Origin: Leucobacter sp042726155
GTDB lineage: Bacteria > Actinomycetota > Actinomycetes > Actinomycetales > Microbacteriaceae
Assembly (NCBI RefSeq): GCF_042726155.1
Contig: NZ_JBHXHV010000002.1
Location: 310,001 to 374,000 of the forward strand
DNA: 64,000 bases
Direction of reading: 5' to 3'
Position 1 is the first letter of the stretch. Every line of letters starts with the position of its first letter. Below, in pieces: positions 58,090 through 64,000 of the stretch. The position numbers were made by a program, and so were the translations under genes. A model generated the notes under the pieces. The model was given only the letters and a program-made list of their open reading frames with translations. It had not been told where the DNA came from and made no database searches.

Positions 58090-59589
58090 ATGAACGCACT
58101 CGTCGTCACACTGCTCGGCGCAAATCTCGCGCTGCTCATCGCGGTGCTCGTTATCGTGCTGCTGCGCACCGCACGCCATGGTGACGCTGGCGGCTCCCCC
58201 ATCGACGCGCGCGGCGTTTCGAGTGAGATCCGCCAAGACCTCTCGGCTCAGCGCAGCGAGATCGGCACCTCACTCGCCGGTATTGGCGACCGCGTGCACG
58301 CTGGCGCTCAGGCGACACTGCGCTCGCAGAGCGAACTTCGCGAGACGGTCGAGGCGCGGTTCGACGAGTTGCGCCAAGCGAACGACGCGAAACTTGAGCA
58401 GGTGCGCGTCACGGTCGGCGAGAAGCTACAGCAATCGCTGAAGATGTCGCTCGACGAAAACGCGCAGCGCGTGCAGGCGCTTGGCGAGGTTCACGTTGCG
58501 AAGCAGGCAGAGTTGCAGCAGGTTCTGCGTGAAGAGCTCGAGAAGCTGCGTCAGGGCAACGAAGCCAAGCTCGAAAAGATGCGCGAGACGGTCGACGAGA
58601 AGTTGCAGGGCACACTCGAGAGGCGACTCGGCGAGTCTTTCAAACTCGTGAGCGACAGGCTCGAACAGGTACAGAAGGGCCTCGGCGAGATGCAGACGCT
58701 CGCGTCTGATGTCGGCGGGCTGAAGCGGGTGCTCACCAACGTAAAGAACCGCGGCAGCTGGGGCGAAGTGCAGCTGGCGCGCCAGCTCGAAGACATGCTC
58801 ACCCCCGAGCAGTACGCCGAAAACGTGGCGGTGCGCCCTGGCTCGGCCGATCGCGTCGAGTTCGCGGTCAAGCTGCCCGGCCGCAGTGACGACCACGAGA
58901 CGGTCTGGTTGCCGATCGACTCGAAGTTTCCGCAGGAAGACTACGAACGACTCCTTGAAGCGCAAGAGCGCGGCGACCGCGCCGAGGTGGAGGCTGCGAG
59001 CAAGGTCGTCGAGCGCGTGATCATTACGCAGGCGAAACTGATTCGCGACAAGTACCTTGAGCCGCCGCACACCACTGACTTCGCCATCATGTATCTGCCC
59101 ACCGAGGGGCTGTTCGCCGAGGTGATCCGCAGGCCAGGGCTCACCAGCAAGCTGCAGTCTGAGTTCCACATCACCGTTGCCGGCCCGACCGTGCTGATGT
59201 CACTGCTGAACAGCCTGCAACTCGGCTTCCGCACGCTCGCGATCGAGCGCCGCAGCTCCGAGGTGTGGCAGGTGCTGAGCGCCGCGAAGGTCGAGTTTCA
59301 GAAGTACGGCCAGGTCTGGGAAAAACTCGGCAAACAGCTCGCCACGGCACAGAACACGGTAAGTGAGGCCGGGCGCCGCACGCGCGCGGTCGAAAAGCGG
59401 CTGCGTGCGGTCGAAACCCTCGAACCGGTGGGGGCGGCGGCTGAAGAAATTGAGGGTGCCTTCGCAGAGGCGTCAGAGCTCGCCGGGGCGTCGGCGCTCG
59501 CCGGGGCGTCAGAGCTCGCCGATTCTGCGGAGGTGACCGAATCAAGCGACCCGACCGCGCCCGCAACGGCGAGCCTGTGGGACGACTGA
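58090..59589 (+). CDS. rmuC: DNA recombination protein RmuC
   Basis: This 499-aa protein has an N-terminal membrane helix (residues about 2-22), a long coiled coil to about residue 210, and then the RmuC nuclease-like domain. That domain contains RGSWGEVQLARQLEDMLTPEQYAENVAVRPGS, LPIDSKFPQEDYERLL, and GPTVLMSLLNSLQLGFRTL. RmuC limits inversion/rearrangement at repeats. The C-terminal tail has three 18-bp repeats (EL/ALAGAS units). It is followed by a UPF0303 gene and a HAD gene in a likely operon. Confidence 0.93.
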   Translation: MNALVVTLLGANLALLIAVLVIVLLRTARHGDAGGSPIDARGVSSEIRQDLSAQRSEIGTSLAGIGDRVHAGAQATLRSQSELRETVEARFDELRQANDAKLEQVRVTVGEKLQQSLKMSLDENAQRVQALGEVHVAKQAELQQVLREELEKLRQGNEAKLEKMRETVDEKLQGTLERRLGESFKLVSDRLEQVQKGLGEMQTLASDVGGLKRVLTNVKNRGSWGEVQLARQLEDMLTPEQYAENVAVRPGSADRVEFAVKLPGRSDDHETVWLPIDSKFPQEDYERLLEAQERGDRAEVEAASKVVERVIITQAKLIRDKYLEPPHTTDFAIMYLPTEGLFAEVIRRPGLTSKLQSEFHITVAGPTVLMSLLNSLQLGFRTLAIERRSSEVWQVLSAAKVEFQKYGQVWEKLGKQLATAQNTVSEAGRRTRAVEKRLRAVETLEPVGAAAEEIEGAFAEASELAGASALAGASELADSAEVTESSDPTAPATASLWDD

Positions 59590-59614
59590 TGGCGGCGACG
59601 CCCTGCGCTAGCGT

Positions 59615-60088
59615 ATGAGCATGGCCTCTGATGCGATTCCGCGCCTGGCGGACCCCGAGTTAATTGCCGCCGAGTTCGAGGCCGCCGCGCTGCGCAGCTT
59701 CGACCACGCAGAGGCGGTCGCGATTGGTGAGGAGATCGTTCGGCTCGGACGTGAACGCTCGTTGTCGTTCGCGGTCTCCGTGAAGCTGGGTGACCACGAG
59801 GTCTTCCGTCTGGCGCTGCCCGGCACGAGCACGGTCAATGACGAGTGGATCCGTCGTAAGCGAAACGTCGCCGAGTCGACGCAGCTGCCGAGCTTTTTCG
59901 TTGGTCAGCGGCTCGCGGCTGCGGGGCGCGGTGCCAATCCCGACGAGTTTCCCGAAGCAGACTTCGCGACGCACGGCGGGTCGGTGCCGATCCTCATCGA
60001 CGGCCGCCTCGTAGGCTCCGTGACCGTGAGCGGGCTGCCGCAACAAGACGACCACGCGCTCATCATCGAGGTGCTCGCGTCCCGATGA
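59615..60088 (+). CDS. UPF0303 / heme-degrading-domain (HbpS/GlcG-like) protein
   Basis: This 157-aa protein from the ATG at 59615 (or 59621) has the UPF0303 pattern AVAIGEEIVRLGRERSLSFAVSVKLGDHEVFRLALPG and GGSVPILIDGRLVGSVTVSGLPQQDDHALIIE. The fold is that of GlcG/HbpS small-molecule binding proteins. Function is not established. Its stop overlaps the HAD start by 4 bp (60085-60088). Confidence 0.85.
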   Translation: MSMASDAIPRLADPELIAAEFEAAALRSFDHAEAVAIGEEIVRLGRERSLSFAVSVKLGDHEVFRLALPGTSTVNDEWIRRKRNVAESTQLPSFFVGQRLAAAGRGANPDEFPEADFATHGGSVPILIDGRLVGSVTVSGLPQQDDHALIIEVLASR

Positions 60089-60930
60089 CTGACTCCCCCG
60101 CAACCACGGCCTCAACTCAGCGCATCGTCGCAGTGGACATTGACGGCACCCTGACCGACAGCAAGAAGCACATCCTGCCGTTCACCCGCGACGAGATCGC
60201 GCGCGTTGTTGATTCCGGCGCGCAGCTCGTTATCGTGACCGCCCGCGCAATCGAAGCCTCCCTCATTATTGAGCGCAAACTCGGCATTCCTGCTTCGCAC
60301 ATCGCGTTCGGCGGTGCGACGATCCACGTGCGGCACGGCGACACACTCGAACTCCTGCACGAGCAGCCATTCAGTCGCGACGACGTTGACACCATGCTCG
60401 CCGCGGCGTCAGGGTTCGATGTGCACACCGGCCTGTATACCGCAGCCGAGTGGCACGTCAGCGACATGGGTGTCTGGGGGCTGCGCGAGGCGCGCAATAC
60501 CTCAATCTGGCCGACCACGATAGGTGCCGGTGCGATCACTCGCCTGCCTGACGACCCGGTCTTCAAGGTGATGTTTCGCGGTGACCACGACGCACTCGCA
60601 GGCATCAAATTCACCATCGACCGTGAGCTCCCCGATATCTTTGCGCATCTCACCGATCACGTGCTCGAAATCACGACAGCGCGCAAACACGTCGCGCTTG
60701 CGCGACTCAGCGCCCACCTCGACATCCCGCTGCAGCAGTTCATCGCGTTCGGCGACACCGCCGCAGACATCCCTATGCTCGAGGCCGCCGGCGTCGGCGT
60801 GCTGATGGGCAACGCCGACCCGGCGCTCACCGTCGCTGGCCACGTCGAACGCACGCTCACCAACGACGAAGACGGCGTCGGCCTGAGCCTGCGCAAACAC
60901 TTCCCGACCACCGGAGCATTCGAGATCTAG
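60085..60930 (+). CDS. HAD-superfamily Cof-type phosphatase
   Basis: This 281-aa hydrolase has the nucleophile motif VDIDGTLTDSKK at about residues 17-28 and the C2B cap typical of Cof-type HADs. The C-terminal motif is FGDTAADIPMLEAAGVGVLMGNA. Such enzymes dephosphorylate sugar phosphates, FMN or pyridoxal phosphate; the substrate is not predicted. It is translationally coupled to the UPF0303 gene and separated from the convergent glpX gene by a region of inverted repeats. Confidence 0.92.
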   Translation: MTDSPATTASTQRIVAVDIDGTLTDSKKHILPFTRDEIARVVDSGAQLVIVTARAIEASLIIERKLGIPASHIAFGGATIHVRHGDTLELLHEQPFSRDDVDTMLAAASGFDVHTGLYTAAEWHVSDMGVWGLREARNTSIWPTTIGAGAITRLPDDPVFKVMFRGDHDALAGIKFTIDRELPDIFAHLTDHVLEITTARKHVALARLSAHLDIPLQQFIAFGDTAADIPMLEAAGVGVLMGNADPALTVAGHVERTLTNDEDGVGLSLRKHFPTTGAFEI

Positions 60931-60971
60931 CTCGGCTCGGGGTGGGGTCGAGCTGGGCTGCGTTCATACTC

Positions 60972-61056
60972 CGCTGAGCACGACGGTTCGCGCTGAACAC
61001 GAGGGAAAACTTGGCGAATTATCCCTCGTGCTCAGCGGAAACCCTCGTGCTCAGCG
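60972..61056. repeat. Nested inverted repeats between convergent genes
   Basis: Four 15-bp copies of the motif CGCTGAGCACGAGGG occur: two forward at 60972 and 60991 (each with one change) and two in inverse orientation at 61023-61037 and 61042-61056. Spacing is 19 bp within each pair, so the whole is symmetrical about ~61014. It can form a large cruciform or a bidirectional terminator for the HAD and glpX genes. Confidence 0.85.
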
Positions 61057-61091
61057 GGTTAGAGCGCAGCGCGGCAGCGCAGCGCAGCGCG

Positions 61092-62075
61092 CTAGAACCA
61101 GCGGTTCGGGTCCATGTCGCTGATGACGTGGCGGATGGTGCCCGAGTGGGCGCGCATCACGATGCTCTCGGCGCGCACGAACGGGCCGTTGCGCTTCACA
61201 CCGTCAACGAAGTCGGCCGATGTGATGCCGGTCGCGACGAAGTAGCAGTTATCGCTCGCGACGAGGTCGTTGGCCTCGAGCACGCGGTCGAGGTCGTGGC
61301 CCGCGTCGATGGCGCGCTGGCGCTCCTCGTCGTCCTTCGGCCACAGGCGACCCTGGATGACACCGCCCATTGCTTTCACGGCACAGGCCGTGATGATGCC
61401 CTCGGGGGTTCCGCCGACGCCGACGCACATGTCGATGTTCGAATCCCAGCGAGCCGCGTTCACGCCGCCGGCAACATCGCCGTCCATGAGCAAGCGTGTT
61501 CCGGCACCGGCCGCGCGGATGTCAGCGATGAGCTGCTCGTGACGCGGGCGATCGAGCACAGCGACGCGCAGATCGGAGACGTCTACCTGCTTTGCACGAG
61601 CGAGCGCACGAATGTTCTCCCCGATGGGGCGGTTGATGTCGACGACGCCGACGCCTGCGGGGCCGCACACCAGCTTGTCCATATAGAACACTGCCGACGG
61701 GTCATACATGCTGCCGCGATCGGCGACCGCGATCACCGAGAGCGCGCCGGGGCGTCCCTCGGCGGTGAGGCGCGTACCGTCGATCGGGTCGACAGCGACG
61801 TCGCACTCGGCGCCCTCGCCATTACCGACAACCTCGCCGTTGTAAAGCCACGGGGCGTCGTCCTTCTCGCCCTCGCCGATCACCACTGTGCCGCGCATGT
61901 TCACGGTCGAGAGGAAGCGACGCATCGCGTCGACCGCTGCACCATCAGCGGCATTTTTGTCGCCGCGTCCGATCCACGGTGTCGAGCGCATTGCGGCCGC
62001 CTCCGTTGCGCGCACGAGCTCCATTGCGAGGTTGCGATCGGGCTGCCATTCGCCCAGCGAAACAGGTTCAGTCAT
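61092..62075 (-). CDS. glpX: Class II fructose-1,6-bisphosphatase
   Basis: This 327-aa protein starts at the ATG at 62075 (MTEPVSLGEWQPDRNLAMELVRATEAAAMRS). It has the metal site GEGEKDDAP and VDPIDGT, GDVAGGVNAA, and GVGGTPEGI, the GlpX fingerprints. It dephosphorylates fructose-1,6-bisphosphate for gluconeogenesis. Actinobacteria rely on this class. It is divergent from fba, which makes the same metabolite. Confidence 0.95.
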   Translation of the reverse strand: MTEPVSLGEWQPDRNLAMELVRATEAAAMRSTPWIGRGDKNAADGAAVDAMRRFLSTVNMRGTVVIGEGEKDDAPWLYNGEVVGNGEGAECDVAVDPIDGTRLTAEGRPGALSVIAVADRGSMYDPSAVFYMDKLVCGPAGVGVVDINRPIGENIRALARAKQVDVSDLRVAVLDRPRHEQLIADIRAAGAGTRLLMDGDVAGGVNAARWDSNIDMCVGVGGTPEGIITACAVKAMGGVIQGRLWPKDDEERQRAIDAGHDLDRVLEANDLVASDNCYFVATGITSADFVDGVKRNGPFVRAESIVMRAHSGTIRHVISDMDPNRWF

Positions 62076-62163
62076 GGCCCTAACCCTACCCCGTAGACTG
62101 GAGCGACGAAGCGGACCACGGCGACAGACCACCGCACAGCGACCACGAAGTCAAGGAGCGCAC

Positions 62164-63192
62164 ATGCCCGTAGCAACCCCGGAACAGTACGCAGCCATGC
62201 TCGACGCAGCGAAGACCGGAGCGTTCGCGTTCCCCGCGGTCAACGTGTCGAGCTCGCAAACGTTGAACGCTGCCCTGCAGGGCTACGCAGAAGCGGGCTC
62301 CGACGGCATCATTCAGGTGACAACGGGCGGTTCCGACTACCTGGCTGGGCACACCGTCAAGAATCGTGCGGGCGGCGCGATCGCGTTCGCGAAGTACGCT
62401 GAAGAGGTCGCGAAGGCGTATGACGTGACAGTCGCGCTGCACACCGACCACTGCCCGAAGAACGCGCTTGACGACTTTCTGCTGCCGCTCGTCGCCGCGA
62501 GCGAGGCGCGGGTCGCTGAGGGCGGTCTCCCCTACTTCCAGTCGCACATGTGGGACGGCTCGGCCGTGCCGCTGGCCGAAAACCTGAAGATCGCACAGCA
62601 ACTGCTGCCCCGTCTCGCCGCAATGAACGTCATTCTCGAGGTCGAGATCGGTGTCGTCGGTGGCGAAGAAGACGGTGTCAGCCACGAGATCAACGACCAG
62701 CTGTACACAACGCTCGATGACGCGGTCGCCACCGTCGAGGCACTCGGACTCGGCGAACAGGGCCGGTACCTCACCGCACTCACCTTCGGTAACGTGCACG
62801 GCGTCTACAAGCCGGGCGGCGTCTCCCTTCGCCCCGAGCTGCTCGCTGAGATTCAGCAGGGCCTGCAGTCGAAGTACGGCGTCGGCGCGAAGCCGCTCGA
62901 CCTCGTCTTCCATGGCGGATCGGGCTCGTCCGCTGACGAGATCGCCGAGGCTGTGCGCAACGGCGTCATCAAGATGAACATCGACACCGACACGCAGTAT
63001 GCGTTTACCCGCTCGCTCGCCGATTACATCCTGAAGAACTACGACGGCGTGCTCAAGATCGATGGTGAAGTCGGCAACAAGAAGGTCTACGACCCGCGCG
63101 CCTGGGGCAAGGTCACCGAGACCTCGATGGCAGCGCGTGTCGCCCTCGCGGCCGAACAGCTCGGCTCCGCCGGTAAGTCGGTGAGCGCGTAG
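62164..63192 (+). CDS. fba: Class II fructose-bisphosphate aldolase
   Basis: This is a 342-aa zinc aldolase from the ATG at 62164, with AAGGAG upstream; the upstream frame overlaps glpX and is rejected. Zinc ligands are seen in LHTDHCPK, VEIGVVGGEEDG, the GNVHG His and HGGSGSS. It cleaves fructose-1,6-bisphosphate to DHAP and glyceraldehyde-3-phosphate. The stop TAG at 63190-63192 overlaps the GTG of the next gene by 1 bp. Confidence 0.95.
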   Translation: MPVATPEQYAAMLDAAKTGAFAFPAVNVSSSQTLNAALQGYAEAGSDGIIQVTTGGSDYLAGHTVKNRAGGAIAFAKYAEEVAKAYDVTVALHTDHCPKNALDDFLLPLVAASEARVAEGGLPYFQSHMWDGSAVPLAENLKIAQQLLPRLAAMNVILEVEIGVVGGEEDGVSHEINDQLYTTLDDAVATVEALGLGEQGRYLTALTFGNVHGVYKPGGVSLRPELLAEIQQGLQSKYGVGAKPLDLVFHGGSGSSADEIAEAVRNGVIKMNIDTDTQYAFTRSLADYILKNYDGVLKIDGEVGNKKVYDPRAWGKVTETSMAARVALAAEQLGSAGKSVSA

Positions 63193-63950
63193 TGACGCAC
63201 CCGCACGACGAATCCACGCCGAACGCGCAGCCGCAGCGCCCGAGCGATCGCCCGCAGCCCGCCTACGGTGAACTCGCTCCCGAGGGCTGGGAGTGGAAGC
63301 CAGAAACGAGCGACGGCGCTGAGGCCGCCCGTTCAGCGGGCGCATCGCCCGTGACCGGAGTGCCGCACAACCTCGGCGCCCGCGGCACGGACGAGGCAGC
63401 CGCTTCGGCGACCGCGCAGGCACCGGCACGGTCGACCACGCCGACGCGCGATCCAGAGCCCTATCGTGCGCCGGCGCCGCAGTCCGGTCAGCAGGCCCCG
63501 CTCGCTGCGCAGCAGCCGACGGCCCCCGCAGCGCGGAAACCTCGCATGGCGGATCGCGTCATCACGATCATCCTGCTCGTCATGGGCGTGTTCGGCTCGT
63601 TGAACTTCGCGGGATCCATGATGAGCATGCCGGGCAGCCTCTCGCAGGTGGCCAGCGCACTTGACCTCAAGGACTTCTCAGTCCCCGCGTGGGTCGCCAC
63701 CGTCGGCACTGTTTCGGCGATCGCGATCTTCGCGATTTTCGCGGTGAGCCTGATCTTCTCGATTCAGCGGATGCGCGCTGGCAAGCTCGCGTTCTGGGTG
63801 CCCCTCACGGCAGGAGTCATCGTCGTAATCGGCACCATTATCGTGTCAATCGCGATCCTCATGAACATTCCTGAGCTCATGAATGCTGCGGCCGATCCCG
63901 GCGCAACCGAGAAGCTCTGGGATTCACTCGCGGACATGTCGCAGCCGTAA
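63192..63950 (+). CDS. DUF6264-like membrane protein
   Basis: This 252-aa protein starts at the GTG at 63192. The first ~115 residues are Pro/Ala/Gln-rich and disordered, including PQPAYGELAPEGWEWKPE. Three hydrophobic helices follow (IITIILLVMGVFG-type, VGTVSAIAIFAIFAVSLIF, LTAGVIVVIGTIIVSIAIL). This combination is seen in DUF6264 proteins of Microbacteriaceae. Function unknown. It overlaps the fba stop by 1 bp, so it is cotranslated with it. Confidence 0.78.
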   Translation: MTHPHDESTPNAQPQRPSDRPQPAYGELAPEGWEWKPETSDGAEAARSAGASPVTGVPHNLGARGTDEAAASATAQAPARSTTPTRDPEPYRAPAPQSGQQAPLAAQQPTAPAARKPRMADRVITIILLVMGVFGSLNFAGSMMSMPGSLSQVASALDLKDFSVPAWVATVGTVSAIAIFAIFAVSLIFSIQRMRAGKLAFWVPLTAGVIVVIGTIIVSIAILMNIPELMNAAADPGATEKLWDSLADMSQP

Positions 63951-63969
63951 ACCTCAGCGCACGCGACCG

Positions 63970-64000
63970 CCGAGGGCGCGGGCATCTCGGTTGCCCTCGG
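63970..64000 (+). terminator. Probable terminator at the window edge
   Basis: CCGAGGGC (63970-63977) pairs with GCCCTCGG (63993-64000), 20 bp after the last gene stop. The following U tract, if any, is outside the window. Confidence 0.6.

Noticed and set aside
1..64000. CRISPR array
   Set aside because: No regularly spaced direct repeats with unique spacers were found; the short tandem repeats at 51215, 47765 and 45723 have no spacers.

Overview
The window is a 64 kb chromosomal segment of a high-G+C actinobacterium. Dense coding, many GTG/TTG starts, ATGA start/stop overlaps, a class II aldolase next to GlpX, a DUF6264-like membrane protein and DUF664-type DinB proteins all suggest the family Microbacteriaceae. 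Leucobacter is a guess only. No rRNA operon or CRISPR array was seen. One complete tRNA was found, tRNA-Pro(CGG).

Layout. From 1 to 13.0 kb is ordinary chromosome: an M20 peptidase end, a DHA2-type exporter and a TetR regulator, an SDR oxidoreductase, a FAD/Rieske oxidoreductase, a PfkB-type kinase, topoisomerase IB, a YbdK-type carboxylate-amine ligase, fused trehalose synthase/phosphatase OtsAB and a SulP anion transporter. From 13.0 to 25.6 kb is an accessory zone. From 25.6 to 64 kb is chromosome again: TypA/BipA, two five-subunit-type peptide ABC transporters flanking hutU-hutI, a CPBP protease, homocysteine methyltransferase, two MFS exporters/transporters, a small alarmone synthetase, paired DinB genes, YchF, a DEDDh exonuclease, RmuC, a HAD phosphatase, GlpX and Fba.

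The accessory zone is the most interesting part. An 84-bp direct repeat at 15102 and 25542 (one mismatch, spacing 10,440 bp) carries the 3' end of tRNA-Pro and its terminator. It therefore brackets an element integrated at that tRNA. A degenerate third copy of the same end sits at about 21907, so the island looks like two related elements stacked in tandem. No integrase gene is visible. The cargo is defence-like: an AbiF/Abi_2-type HEPN RNase gene preceded by a conserved structured RNA, a CHAT-domain (caspase-like) protein, a DUF4365-type nuclease-fold protein, an unknown protein with a repetitive NG/VN-rich segment, two unknown genes and an IS3-family element.

Immediately left of the island is a TipA-like MerR regulator followed by a Tsr/NshR-like 23S rRNA 2'-O-methyltransferase. 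A perfect TipA-type inverted repeat lies in a 19-bp promoter spacer directly in front of the methyltransferase. This reads as an inducible thiopeptide-resistance cassette. Left of it is a second, truncated abiF with its RNA motif intact, suggesting the locus has accumulated elements repeatedly. Several accessory genes are broken: a 1-nt frameshift at about 18620, an in-frame TAG at 20851, a frameshifted transposase and the truncated abiF. The island is therefore partly decaying.
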